A stretch of 64,000 nucleotides of DNA from Oegoconia quadripuncta (lineage: Eukaryota > Arthropoda > Insecta > Lepidoptera > Autostichidae), in the NCBI GenBank assembly GCA_949316235.1, contig OX438754.1, positions 2,155,501 through 2,219,500 of the forward strand, read 5' to 3'. Positions 9,601 through 21,000 of the stretch are shown piece after piece. The notes below the pieces were generated by a model. That model had not been told where the DNA came from, made no database searches, and saw nothing but the letters and a program-made list of their open reading frames with translations. Numbering within the stretch: position 1 is the first letter of the stretch; each line of letters starts with the position of its first letter. A program made the position numbers and the translations under genes.

Positions 9601-11142
9601 TCTATATCCATGCTTGCTTATCATCTAGATAGTCAGAAATTTACATAATGTTAATACCAGATATAAAATAAACTTGCTGTTCATGTCAGCCGATTACACA
9701 AAGTCACTAAGTCATTTAAGGGGCATACATACGCTTTTATAATAAGGTTCCAGTGGATATTCAAAATTTAACTTTAAATAAATTCAAAACCATCATAAAA
9801 CAGACATTATTTACCAAAAACCTTTGGTGGAAAGTCCCTTAGTCGCCTTTTACGATACCCACGGGAAGAGACGGGTTGGTCCTATTCTGTTTGAGTGAAG
9901 AAACCACACAGCACTACGTATATTGATATTTGTATAATGAGACTTGATTGGTGGTATAGCCATGTATAGCCCAGGGAAAATACGGTAAAAAATTAACCTA
10001 ATTAAGAACCGACTTATATAATTGCTGTCTTATAGAGGTATAATAATTAGCTACATGTAATTTTGTATAATTAAGCTTAAAAGAAACGAGCGCTTAGTTT
10101 AGATTTTTTTAGAAAACCCTATTTTTAATTTGTATCTTAGTAACAATAAATACTAACTGATATTTAATTAGATAACTTTTGTTAAACACAGTTAACTTAC
10201 TGCTTGATAAAAAACTAAGCATGTTAAAAACACAGACGGCCGAATTGAGAACGATCTCCAGGATTAAAAACTCAGACGGCCGAATTGAGAAAGACCTCGT
10301 AAAAGAGAGAAGATATAAAACAGGTGAATAAGCTTTCACCTTCGACCTCATCTTCATTCAACATCACAGGTGATTGAGGTCGAGCGCTAACCCGTCGTAC
10401 ATAAAAGAAAATACGGAAAATTGTAACCCAAACTTATTTAAAAGAGCAACCCTTGAGTTTCTTGCTCGTTCTTCTCTGGGGAATCTGCTTTGCGAATGAG
10501 CAATAATGTCAATAATTTTAATATTAAGATAAAAAAATGTGACGTTTTCAAGTGATAATCTTTATCCTACGAAATAAATATTTTTTGACTTTGACTTTGA
10601 AATGAATTAAAAGGGTTTAGTCCGTCCAGTGGCGCCCTCATTGGATAAATTAAGATTTGTTGTTAAACACTGATTAAATAAAAAAAATCGCTTTTCGTCT
10701 TCTCGAGTGCAGGTCAGAGCGATTTTTTTTATTTATTAGGTATGTATTTAAAAAGGAATCTTAATTTATCCAATGAGAACGCTATTGTACGGAATAGACC
10801 CTCTTAAATAGGTCATGTAATCCTAAATGTAGAAAGGTATTCTAGATTAGATATCGAAGATAAAAAGATATCGAAGATAAAAAAGATATCGAAGATAAAA
10901 GAGATATCGAAGATAAAAAAGATAGACTTACCCCACATAAACGTGGCAAATTTCGCCGATGCAAATACCAGATATAATCCATAAAACGCTGCTGCATGAA
11001 AATAAGTGAAGAGCACAATGTTGGGGTACAGAAACTCGTATATTCTCTCTGCCGCCTCCTTAGGCTTCATTTTAATTTTACTATCGTAAGTGTCCGGTGG
11101 ATTTTTAGTTGGATTTTCGTCGTACTTCAAATTAGGAGTCAT
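3170..11142 (-). CDS. Acyl-CoA desaturase, 3 coding exons, xxxQ (delta-11-like) moth type
   Basis: Membrane-bound fatty acyl-CoA desaturase of the stearoyl-CoA desaturase family, expected in the ER membrane, where it inserts a double bond using a di-iron centre and cytochrome b5. The join is complement(3170..3623, 4210..4546, 10932..11142): 1002 nt, 333 residues plus stop, every junction GT-AG and in frame. The histidine boxes are HRLWCH (87-92), HRMHH (124-128) and HNYHH (263-267); NSVAH (230-234) is a further conserved metal-site motif. Hydrophobic segments lie at about 42-62, 72-85, 103-113, 185-203 and 216-233. The motif before box 3 is LPVQ (246-249), closest to the LPAQ/xxxQ class that in moths includes delta-11 pheromone desaturases. 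Length is slightly under the usual 340-360 because the C-terminal tail is short. The start is the first ATG of the exon 1 frame and aligns with family N-termini. Family is very sure; position specificity is an inference. Confidence 0.93.
3940..4136 (+). repeat. 16-bp minisatellite, desaturase intron 2
   Basis: About 12 copies of a 16-bp unit, best seen as GGGCAGTGGATCAAAT at 4026-4041 and repeated with changes at several positions (GGACAG, AGGCAG, AGTAGAT). It lies in the short intron between desaturase exons 3 and 2. Confidence 0.85.
4210..4546 (-). CDS. Desaturase exon 2 (histidine boxes 1 and 2)
   Basis: The acceptor TTTTTCCAG is followed by the bases finishing the split Gly codon 71; the donor is GTAAGT at 4209. 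It codes residues 71-183 (last codon split 2+1), including GITAGSHRLWCH and WCRDHRMHHKYTDTDADPH. Box 1 has Cys at residue 91, where Ser or Ala is usual; all the metal-binding His are present. The family sequence runs straight into exon 3, so no exon is missing between them. Confidence 0.92.
4723..5146 (+). mobile_element. Mariner-type MITE, copy 2
   Basis: Same element as at 2707-3110, same orientation, about 424 bp, with TA at 4721-4722 and 5147-5148. It lies in the second kilobase of desaturase intron 1, 176 bp upstream of exon 2 in transcript terms. Confidence 0.83.
5610..5740 (-). repeat. Dispersed repeat, same family as 9040-9160
   Basis: Contains GTTTTCGCC, then TTTATCCCACGGGAACTACTC and TTTATCGGGATAAAGA, reversed relative to 9040-9160. 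Confidence 0.45.
5817..6387 (+). mobile_element. Decayed LINE reverse-transcriptase C-terminal region
   Basis: Translates, with one frameshift and three in-frame stops, as the post-RT region of an endonuclease/reverse transcriptase LINE: FKYLGSGITNDSQCTSDIKA, KNLFKARISGRVRK, WSIALYGCE, LEAFEMWCWRRMERISWTE, then KTVIEGRIEGKRKRGRQRIS. Desaturase intron 1. Confidence 0.78.
6729..6910 (+). mobile_element. SINE-A, truncated at both ends
   Basis: Has the B-box region (GTTCGATCCCCAGCGGGG) and first half of the body; the 3' half is missing beyond TCCCCCAATA. Followed directly by a perfect hairpin. Confidence 0.75.
6916..6953. repeat. Perfect 17-bp hairpin with 4-nt loop
   Basis: AACTATCGCATTGGAGT, AATC loop, then its exact reverse complement. 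It abuts a broken SINE-A; no known element boundary seen. Confidence 0.85.
7285..7634 (+). mobile_element. SINE-A, full length
   Basis: Complete copy: tRNA-like head with A-box region GTGGCTCAATG and B box GTTCGATCCCC, a body of about 250 bp, and the end GTCGCACAT followed by an A-rich tail. A good reference copy for the family. Confidence 0.82.
7635..9370. other. Desaturase intron 1, mostly unassigned
   Basis: AT-rich, no coding exon. Around 8454-8640 a LINE-3'-UTR-like block (CTACAGCCGTACAAATGGGT) resembles 33205-33245. Around 8700-8745 short ATACTAATACATA repeats occur. Confidence 0.45.
9040..9160 (+). repeat. Dispersed repeat ending GGCGAAGCCGCGGGCGAAA
   Basis: Shares TTATCCCGATAAA, CCCGCGGAATAAAGA and the GC-rich end with 5610-5740 (minus) and 22930-23160 (plus). 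A common insect dispersed repeat type; class not determined. Confidence 0.5.
9373..9590 (-). mobile_element. LINE 3' end (TTTGACTTTGA-tail family), reversed
   Basis: Reverse complement of the tail at 10421-10602: AACTCAAGGGTTGCTATTTT corresponds to AGCAACCCTTGAGTTTCTTG there. Ends in a simple AATCAAATCAA run. Confidence 0.65.
9700..9835 (+). mobile_element. LINE reverse-transcriptase C-terminal remnant
   Basis: Translates as YNKVPVDIQNLTLNKFKTII then KQTLFTKNL, the short C-terminal pattern shared with 28655 and 40680. Followed at 9838-9905 by a second dispersed repeat (also at 13080-13280). Confidence 0.6.
9978..10235 (+). repeat. Dispersed repeat G, copy 1
   Basis: Matches the interrupted copy at 51058-51625, including CCGACTTATATAATTGCT, AACGAGCGCTTAGT and AATAAATACTAACTGATATT. 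No coding capacity. Confidence 0.6.
10328..10412 (+). mobile_element. SINE-A 3' end
   Basis: Only the last 80 bp (CACCTTCGACCTCATCTTCA to CCCGTCGTACATAAAA). Confidence 0.65.
10421..10602 (+). mobile_element. LINE 3' end ending TTTGACTTTGACTTTGA
   Basis: Carries AGAGCAACCCTTGAGTTTCT and a (TTTGAC)n-like end, same tail as 40860-41022. Confidence 0.65.
10610..10806. mobile_element. Foldback MITE, copy 1
   Basis: Long inverted repeats of about 48 bp: the left arm holds GGCGCCCTCATTGGATAAAT, the right arm ATTTATCCAATGAGAACGC; the centre is a second palindrome around AATCGCTTTT/AGAGCGATTT. Located 126 bp inside desaturase intron 1 from exon 1. Confidence 0.75.
10854..10924 (+). repeat. Tandem GATATCGAAGATAAAAAA repeat beside a splice donor
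   Basis: Four units of 18-19 bp (GATATCGAAGATAAAA with 1-3 extra A/G). The array stops about 7 bp from the exon 1 donor of the desaturase. Confidence 0.85.
10932..11142 (-). CDS. Desaturase exon 1 (N-terminus, first membrane segment)
   Basis: Codes residues 1-70 plus the first base of codon 71. It begins at ATG 11142-11140 (context gaacaATGA) and ends at a GTAAGT donor (10931-10930). The translation has a polar N-terminus rich in Lys, Pro and Asp, then a first membrane segment containing YFHAAAFYGLYLVF, the usual place in moth desaturases. A tandem repeat lies just inside the intron. Confidence 0.9.
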
Positions 11143-11215
11143 TGTTCTCCAAACGTCCGTGAAACGACGAAGTGACAGTTATCAGTGTCTGACACCTGAT
11201 AGTTCGATGGTCAGC

Positions 11216-11249
11216 TTCAGTATGACAAGCCGCTCGCACGAATTATAAA
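11216..11249 (-). promoter_or_regulatory. Possible TATA box and start-site region of the desaturase
   Basis: On the minus strand TTTATAA lies at 11249-11243, about 100 nt upstream of the ATG, with room for a start site about 30 nt later near 11220. No clear initiator motif is present, so this rests on the TATA-like match and position alone. Confidence 0.3.
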
Positions 11250-11570
11250 CACAATTGTTTATCCCACTAATCGAAACTATGCGTAATACTAATATAGAGG
11301 GTGAGTAATTTAAGCTAAGGTAACGGTAAAGGTTGACACGTTTAGGTTGATAAACTGTTACATTCTCTTAAATGCGCTCCATGTTTGCTCTATGGGATAT
11401 CTAAATTCTCCGTGTGTTGATCTATTGAAATATATTCGAGATAATAATATTACAAGAACGTGTATAGGTTTTAATCTTGGTCTTGTTAAGCGGAGAGTCC
11501 AGTGGCATCGTCATCAGATTTTTGAAAATGCATAAAAGAAGATTGTATAAGTTACTACATTTACATTTAA

Positions 11571-11879
11571 CCGCCTCCGTGGATCAATGTAAACAACATA
11601 GGGTTTACGAATCGGAGGTCGCGGATTCGATCCCCAGCGGTACATGTTTAGTACCCGGTTTGGTTGGTGGTAGAGCATTTTAAATGTCCGCCTGGCTAGC
11701 TACCACCATCATCTGCCGCCAAACAGCAATGTTAATAGCATTGTTGTGTTCCGGTTGTCAGAGATAAGATAGCCAATTCCCCAAATATTTGGGTTTCCGG
11801 GTCAGTATGCTTCCACCTTTGGCCTCATCTTCACTTAATCACGTGTAATTGAGGTCAACCCGTTGTGCATTAAAAAAAA
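11571..11879 (+). mobile_element. SINE-A, full length with small deletions
   Basis: Head CCGCCTCCGTGGATCAATGT, B box GATTCGATCCCCAG, end CGTTGTGCATTAAAAAAA. About 430 bp upstream of the desaturase ATG. Confidence 0.8.
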
Positions 11880-11898
11880 CATAAAGAACTGATCCATA

Positions 11899-12180
11899 GA
11901 AGTCAGGTGAATGGAGTATTGCATGCCTTTACGAGTAGCCACACAGTGTCCAAATCAGCTCGTTTGGCTGTTCATGGCGGGATTCCAACACTGATTTACA
12001 GGAGTCAATGCTAGTTATGGCAGAAGAAGAATGAAAGTAGAATTAGTGCAGTGGAAATCAGATTATTGGGAAGTATGAGTGCGGTGACTTTAAAATATAG
12101 AATCAGGAATAATGTAATTATGAAGTGATGCAGTGTGTCAGGATCGCACTAAGTGGAAGTCTGTGGACTGTACAAGAAAT
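11899..12180 (+). mobile_element. LINE remnant, same group as 24547-25060
   Basis: Resembles the LINE at 24547 (CCAACACTGATTTACAGGAGTC, AGTATGAGTGCGGTGACTTT, GTGTGTCAGGATCGCACTAA) with a large internal deletion. Confidence 0.7.
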
Positions 12181-12665
12181 TAAATTAACTTTTTTTTTTA
12201 TCCACAACGGGTTAGCGCACTTAATTTAAATGATTTAAAATTTTATTGTTTTATATTAGGTGTGCTTGTACATTGTCATGCAGACAACATGAGAGCTTTC
12301 TGCTTTGGTATGTATTTAATTTTTTATATAGACAGACGGATTAATGTTACAAGTCAAGATGTTGCTACTATTAACTTTTTATTATTGTATATTTTTATTT
12401 TAATTGATACAAAAATGCTAACCTTTATAATATTGTATACAACAGTAATTTATTAATTTGTTTCCCATTGTTATAGTATAACAGTAATGGTTAAGTGTGA
12501 TTGAACATTGTTTAGAAATACAAATACTACATGTAACCACCACATTTAAAACACTAAATATTTCTATTCTATTGTAGAGCGATTTAGTGGCGAGCCGACA
12601 CAATTTTCACGCCATTAGTTCCCACAATTAACATTAACATTTATATTTCCTACATACATAGCGTC

Positions 12666-12920
12666 ACGACCTTTATTCCCAAATGGTAGCAACGCTGACC
12701 CCTATACCAAAAGGTTGCGGGTTCGAATCCCGCTAGGGGCATATGTTTTTGTGATGAATACGAACATGTGCACCCGAGTTATGGATGTTTTCATTATTTA
12801 CAAAAAAAAAATGTATTTATGTAGTGTAGCAACTATCTGGTATCCACGACACAAGCATATAGTTGCTTACTGTGGAACTAGATGGCGCTGTATGTCTAAG
12901 GATATTTATTTCTTATTTTA
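12666..12920 (+). mobile_element. SINE-B
   Basis: tRNA-like head with B box GGTTCGAATCCCGCTAGGGG, body with CATCTGGTATCC-like motif and GGAACTAGATGGCGCTGT, ending ATATTTATTT. The A-box part of the head is degenerate. Confidence 0.78.
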
Positions 12921-13079
12921 AATCGGTTCCTTTTTGGCCTTAACGATAACCACAGACAGCCACACATAGCCTTGAAATTAATAACACAGCTCTCTATGCC
13001 CTTACGAAAAAATACTTATAAGAGAGTACCCAATTAAATTAGTCCAAAATCTTAATGTATTTAATAATTAAAAATAAAA

Positions 13080-13290
13080 CATTAATGCTTGACTTGACGT
13101 TTCGCCTTCGTTATGTACAGAAATGCACACGCGACAGGCGGTGAGCCTATCGCCATTAGAACGTGCAAGTCTATTGATGTTTTTTGGTGGAATATTCCCC
13201 ATTTGCCTATTATGACACCCACCGGAAGAGATGAGTTAGTTCTATCCATTTTACGTGACGAAACTACACGGCGCAATTAGAATAACATTT
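13080..13290. repeat. Dispersed repeat, partner of 9838-9905
   Basis: Shares the block around GGAAGAGATGAGTTAGTTCT...GAAACTACACGGC with GGAAGAGACGGGTTGGTCCT...GAAACCACACAGC at 9868. Class unknown. Confidence 0.45.
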
Positions 13291-13559
13291 TATGTGTGTC
13301 TCAGTAAATAATAGATAATAATTAATTTGTGGAACACGACATCGACCTGTAGTTAATTTGAACATGTATTCGAATAAATTAAGGTTATTTGGACTGATTC
13401 GCTCATTATATGCTACGTTGTTTGATAAACCGTTAGTTAAACTTTACATTACCTTTAATTTAGGTAAATGACCGAACTCTGTTGTCGTTCAGTCATCCCC
13501 GGAACATAATCTAGAAAGTTCAAACAGAGCAACTTGTTTAACGGTGACCAAGGCGGTGG

Positions 13560-13826
13560 CGTACTATGTCTTCTGATCTCGGATGCTTCGCGTCCTCACA
13601 GCTGATTGGCGCTGAACCCGAATTCTTCAAAATTTCAAATGAAAAATGCATTTCTGTCGACAGATATGTGATCGGAAAGTTTCCGATACTGAATCAACTG
13701 TCAGACCATGTCGCTAACGGCTCTATAGAATTACGCATGGGATCCTGTTTAGTGTCGAAGGTACTCACACGAAGCTGGCCTCAGGGATCAGTGCTTGGGC
13801 CTTATTTGTGGAATGTGTGCTTTTTT
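13560..13826 (+). pseudogene. R1-like LINE remnant, RT fragment
   Basis: The translation ends in SWPQGSVLGPYLWN, the RT motif usually written CPQGS.LGP.LWN in R1-group LINEs. Upstream residues are degenerate. The missing piece between here and 14233 is replaced by SINE-A copies. Confidence 0.6.
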
Positions 13827-14198
13827 GTGCACAAAGGGTTAATACTTGACCTCAATCACACCTGATGTTAAATGAAAATGAGGTAGGTGGAAGCGTACTG
13901 ACTGTATATTCGGAGGTCGCGGGTTCGATCTCCAGCAGGGTACATATTTAAGTACTCCGTTTGATTGGTGGTAGGGCATTTTAAATGTCCGCCTGGCTAG
14001 CTACCACCATCTTATCTAAATCTGCCGCCAAGCAGCAATGTCAATAGCATTGTTGTGTTCTGGTTGTCAGAGATATAATAGCCAATCCTCCAAATGTGTT
14101 GGAGTTTCCGGGTCAGTACGCTTCCACCTTCGACATCATCTTTACTTAATATCAGGTGTGTTTGAAGTCAAGTACCAACCCGTTGTGCATAAAAAAAA
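13827..14198. mobile_element. Two SINE-A pieces in opposite orientation
   Basis: 13827-13902 is the 3' end of SINE-A on the minus strand; 13909-14198 is a headless SINE-A on the plus strand ending GTTGTGCATAAAAAAAA. They abut head to head. Confidence 0.72.
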
Positions 14199-14232
14199 TC
14201 CTACTGAACACACTCGCGTAATTGGCAACCGA

Positions 14233-14519
14233 GCCAAATCAAACTTTTATGCTTTTGCTAGGGTTTCCAAGTGGCATGGGGGCTAAACTTCAACACTCTC
14301 AGCATCATATACAAAGCCACTTATATTGCCAGTATGTGCTATGTGACACTGTCCTGGGTAGTCAAGGCCTTATGGTAGCCATCCGTCGTCGCTTACTCCA
14401 GAGTCAGAGAATGGCACTGCTATTTCTCTGCAAAGCCTATCGACCCACTAGCAACTCAGCTCTCCCATGGGCCAGTTGACCTGGAGATACAAGCACGCTC
14501 CGCCAATCATTTTCATTCG
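14233..14519 (+). pseudogene. R1-like LINE remnant, post-RT region
   Basis: Fragments in shifting frames read VSKWHGG.LNFNTLSIIYKATYIA, SRVREWHCYFSAKPIDPLAT and PVDLEIQA, the region between RT and C-terminal zinc knuckle in R1-like elements. Confidence 0.6.
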
Positions 14520-14757
14520 AAGACCTTTGGTGTAGTGGTTAGCAACTCTGACCACCGGGCATATGTTTGTGTGATGAATACGGACATGTGTACTCGAGTT
14601 ATGGATGTTTTCATTTATAATAAGTATTTATTTACAAAAAAAAAATGTATTTATGTAATATATCAACCATCTGGTATCCACAACACAAGCCTATAGTTGC
14701 TTGCTGTGGAACTAGATGGCGCTGTGTGTATGTCTAAGGATATATATTATTATTATT
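14520..14757 (+). mobile_element. SINE-B inserted in the R1-like LINE
   Basis: Head GACCTTTGGTGTAGTGGTTA, part of the B-box segment deleted, body as in other copies. LINE sequence resumes right after it. Confidence 0.75.
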
Positions 14758-15239
14758 CCCGCGGTCTCGCGTGGACCGATTTTAGAATAGGCGACATGTC
14801 ACGTGTGTCTCGTCTGTTTTGTGGCACTTGTGCTGAAGTGGAGGACCAACTTATAGTGGTGGGACTGTACAGAGAAAGGGAGACAGTTGTACAGATTCTC
14901 CCCTAACTTCAGGGACCGCATGGCTAAGGGGTGGTTAGAAATAGACCATTCCATACGGGAAGCCAAACTATTTACTATGGCATTACCCATTCACCAAAAT
15001 GCGATTGTGGCGATGGCGAACAATCACACGACATTTTGTGGGAGTGTGTAAATTGGAGGGAGGAACGTGAACTCATGCTTGACGGTCTAAATTCAGTAGT
15101 CCGTCCGGTGTTCTACAACGACCTGGTCTCGAACAGACACAATTTTCAAGCTTTCAAGCGTTTTTGTCACTCTTATTACTGGCATTTTTACTCTACCGTC
15201 TCGCTCACTGCAATCAGGCGCAGTCCGTGGTGTATATGA
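14758..15239 (+). pseudogene. R1-like LINE remnant, C-terminal zinc-knuckle region
   Basis: Contains CDCGDGEQSHDILWECVNWR, the C.C....H....C motif at the C-terminus of R1 and related LINEs, followed by ER-rich sequence. Together with 13560-13826 and 14233-14519 it is one broken element. Confidence 0.68.
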
Positions 15240-15242
15240 CCT

Positions 15243-15285
15243 AACGGATAAACTTACATAAATATTTATATAAACATCCATGACT
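15243..15285 (-). mobile_element. SINE-C scrap
   Basis: About 40 bp (TTTATATAAATATTTATGTA on the minus strand) joining the LINE to a microsatellite. Confidence 0.4.
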
Positions 15286-17210
<1,925 letters not shown>

Positions 17211-17214
17211 AAAT

Positions 17215-17765
17215 TTAACAGTTGCGAATATTACGAGCTACGAATATAACCACATGTGAAAATGAACAGTTGTGTAAGTGATCAGTTGCGAAAATGATCA
17301 GTTGCGAATGAATGACGAAGTTGAGAATGTAACGACTTTCTAATCAACAGATTTACACGTCTCTACTGTTGGGGCACAGTCTCCTCTCGCTGTGAGAGGG
17401 CATGGACTATAATCCGCCACGCGGGGACTCTATTCTGTGCCTAATACAAATCACCGATCCGCACGGGCTACCTGATAGTCAGTGTTTTTAAGCCGCCCCC
17501 GTAGGCCACCGACTTGGCTTGATGACTGCGTTCAATGGAAAACCAGCAGGGCCGACTATTTAACGTGTCCTCGGAAGCACGGAAGTACTCGTATTAACTT
17601 ATTACTATCCATCCATCCAAGGACAGACCGCGCCAGATAGACTAATCGAAAACGAATAGCAAATTAGTTGTGAGAATGAACAGTTGGGTAAATTATTAAT
17701 TGCGAAAAGACCAGTTGCGAATATGACCAGTTGCGAGTGAATGACGAGTTTGAGATTGTAACCTG
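17215..17765 (+). repeat. Two blocks of a decayed 16-bp minisatellite around a repeat insert
   Basis: Units like ATGATCAGTTGCGAAA repeat at 16 bp at 17215-17340 and again at 17660-17760. Between them, 17362-17625 is a dispersed repeat (GTTGGGGCACAGTCTCCTCT), which seems to have split one array. Confidence 0.65.
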
Positions 17766-17807
17766 TCTCTACCATATACCTACTCTTAGTTGTTAGTCAT
17801 ACCTTGT

Positions 17808-17902
17808 CATAAAAAGTAAACGCTAGTTCAGACGCGTTTTTGGACCAGAGTGTGCTCTGATCCTAATTGACTTTGAACCTGAAACACAAGCTTTCATTCA
17901 GT
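17808..17902 (+). promoter_or_regulatory. Possible core promoter of transporter 1
   Basis: A TATA-like CATAAAAA lies at 17808-17815, and an arthropod initiator-like TCAGT at 17898-17902 would give a 5' leader of about 73 nt. The two are not at canonical spacing from each other, so only one, if either, is likely functional. Confidence 0.25.
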
Positions 17903-17972
17903 TCAAGCCGGTCCGCTGAAAGTTGCGTGTCTCTGCGATTTGTGTCGCGATAGTGACTGCGACTAGGCGACA

Positions 17973-18030
17973 ATGGGCGACAATCGCAAGACAGAAGCGG
18001 TACCCTTCGAGGAAGCACTCACGAGAACCG
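17973..18030 (+). CDS. Transporter 1 exon 1 (start codon, short cytosolic N-terminus)
   Basis: Codes [20 protein letters not shown], with the last Gly codon split after its first base; the donor is GTATTT. The ATG sits in gcgacaATGG. The FEEAL..TG pattern is the conserved start of SV2-like proteins and fits the phase and sequence of exon 2, 7.8 kb away. Too short to be found as an ORF; identified by motif and phase. Confidence 0.82.
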
Positions 18031-21000
18031 GTATTTGTTTTTAATTGATTTATATTACGTAAGTAGGTACTATGTTGTCACTCGTTTGTTTTGATAAGAG
18101 TGATTTTGGGAAAATGACAGATTACAAAACGCTGTTGGCAGGTAATTTACTGTGTTATTCTTCTAAATGTGTACTTTAATTTGGAGTGTGTACTTTAGCA
18201 AGATTGATATTTTGTTAGGAGTTTGACGGAGTGTTATAAGGAAGTATTATTAAGTTCTATTTATGAATAAAGGATTTTTAGTTCGATATTCTTAATTAAT
18301 ACAGATGTTTCTATGCAAATTCTCAATTGACGACAATTGTCTCCAGTACATTCACGTTTATTGAGTGACTTAGCGAATGTCCACTAATTGTGCCCACCCA
18401 GGACAATGAAGGTGCACGACCGCCTGGAGAACGATCGCGATTGGGAATTTGGCTCCAAAGTGAGCCCTACTTTTGGTCTCTCTGATGCTGAGGTTTTAGC
18501 AGCTTCCTAGTCGTTCCGCAGGCGTAGAAAACAGGGGTACTTACCAGCAAAAAGGTGTCCCAGGCACACAAATGATATAAATATAACGATTCCTAACACT
18601 AACCTAGCTCTCGGCTTGGTGGAAAAAATGGGAAGTTAACCGGTCTAAATTTAGGATTATGATAATTTTCAAACAAGAGAGACGAGAGGGCACAAATATA
18701 TATATATATAACCTAGGGGGCGTAGAAATACATAAATAATGATAAAGAACGTTAATTTTAATCAATCCAAAACGAACAGGAGTACGATACGAAGTGAAGT
18801 GTAAAAAAATATTTCGGTGTTGCCGACGCATAAAAACATACATACTTAAGTGCAATTAATGAAGCCCTGCTCCTTAAACTAAGATTGCTCTTGTATTTTA
18901 ATTAGCAGTATTCGATCACGGCATTATTATTATTATACTAACCATCCATCCTAAATTGACAAATTTCAGATATTTAAATATGTTAATTTTAATTAATAGG
19001 AGTTTTCTAGAAATTGTGTTTATGGAAAATACATTTTACAAGACAATACAAATGGGAATAATAATTGTACAATTTATTTATTCAACGACCTGTTTGGTGT
19101 AGTGGTTAGAAACTCTGCTACTATACAGAAAGGTCGCAGGTTCGAATCCCGCTAGGGGCATATATTTGTGTGATGAATACGGACATGTGTACCCGAGTTA
19201 TGGATATTTTTATTTATAATAAGTATTTATTTACAAAAAAAATGTATTTATGTAGTAGTATATCAACCATCTGGTATTCACAACACAAGCCTATAATTGC
19301 TTACTGTGGAACTAGTTGGCGCTGTGTGTATGTCTAAGGATATTTATTTATTATTTATTTATTTCAAAAAATCATATATAAAAAAACTAGCCCCAATTCC
19401 CTGGTTGGTGGAATGGTACCCAGAAGGCTGGCCGCGTTGCCTCGCTGTATAGCAAGGCTGATTCTTTGACCAAAGTATTGGCCAGCCCTCCAATCGTGGG
19501 ATGCGTCAACCAGACGCTCAGATAACTCTCTAAAAAGAGTGTGAGCACCCGGCCCCGACGGCCCAAGCGTTTCTACGGTACAATAGCTGATCCCCACTGA
19601 GACCGGCATAATGGCGCCGCTAAACGCTTTCTGCCGAGGCGAGCACGTTCTTTAGGATCGGTTGACGTATTAATAAGGCTAAGGCAGAGCGGCTCGTCTC
19701 ACATTTTCTGTGACGAAGGAGCAGTCGGAAACTCAGTCCACGGGCAGGCCATCGTCCATGCATTCCTGGCCTCAAACAAGTATGCCACCTCGCAAACGTT
19801 GGAAGATTTTACTTATGAACGTTTGCGTACTGTGAACAGAGGATAGGAAAGAAGGTAATGAAATACTGGAAATTTTGCGGATACCCAGGCCCCCAAGCTT
19901 GATCGGTAGGGTGACCTGGGCCCATGTATTTTATCGAAATTCATGTAGAGCATGGTAACACTTCCATCTTCTTCCAATAAAAGTAGAAATGGATGGATGG
20001 TGAAAGTGAATGTGGAGAAATTTTAGCTCTACGAACATAGTGGCTCGATACGTCTCCGATTATTTACTTGCTTTTTCTTTTTACTGTTTGAATAAATTTT
20101 CGGATTTTTTTAACGTTTTTTTTTACATTACTGTCAGATAACTTATTTATGGAATATTATTATGACCTTTATATACAGGGTGTAATCGTTAAGTGTGCAC
20201 AGGCGATTATTCCGTAACTATTATAAATATCAAAATACTTTAAACTGATATTGAAAGTACTTTACCTAATGAGTAAAGTGACATTAATAACTTTTTAAAA
20301 ATGAAACGAGAAATATCCAAAAAAATTACATTAAACACTCCCATACATTTTATTTCTTAGTAAGTACAAAATTTTGTACCTATTCAAAGCAGATGTTCGA
20401 AGTGACGTCGCGCAATAAATTGGCGGGAACGAGAATCCGCGATAAAGACGCGAAGACTCATTTTGATCCTTCGAGTATCATTGGATACATTTTGTTGTAA
20501 AAAATCCAAGATGCACCTGCAAAATACTAAATATGCTGTCGAGTGTTCTGCTTCTTAAATACTTAAATAAGGTAACTCCACACTTATTGTATTCGCTCTC
20601 TTGCTGAAAACCCTATTGACAAAAAGTTATCATCAGTCAGACAAAGTCAGGAAGTATGATTTTCAGCCAAACGTAGATCGGTCGAGCAACAAAAGCGTTT
20701 TAGTACTAAATTCTTGCAGACCTCCACAAATTGGGGGATATGTGCCCAGTAGAAGATAGATGACCTTCGAGTAATACAGCTCAGAGGATATATGCCTTAC
20801 ATTGAAATATGTGTAAATACGTGTAATTGAAATACGTCGCGCAGTCCGAATTGTCGGCCAAGAGAGTCTCACTGACCGACTGGATCCCCTGGCGTTACGA
20901 AGAGACGTCGCGTCCCTCTGCATTCTCTATCGCATATTTCATGGGGAGTGTTCTGAAGAACTGTTCGAGCTAATACCCGCTGCTCAATTTAACCGATACA

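Noticed and set aside
12700..12740. tRNA-like B boxes (GGTTCGAATCCC, GGTTCGATCCCC) at many sites
   Set aside because: All sit in repeated SINE bodies with retroposon tails; none folds with an intact anticodon arm as a stand-alone tRNA.
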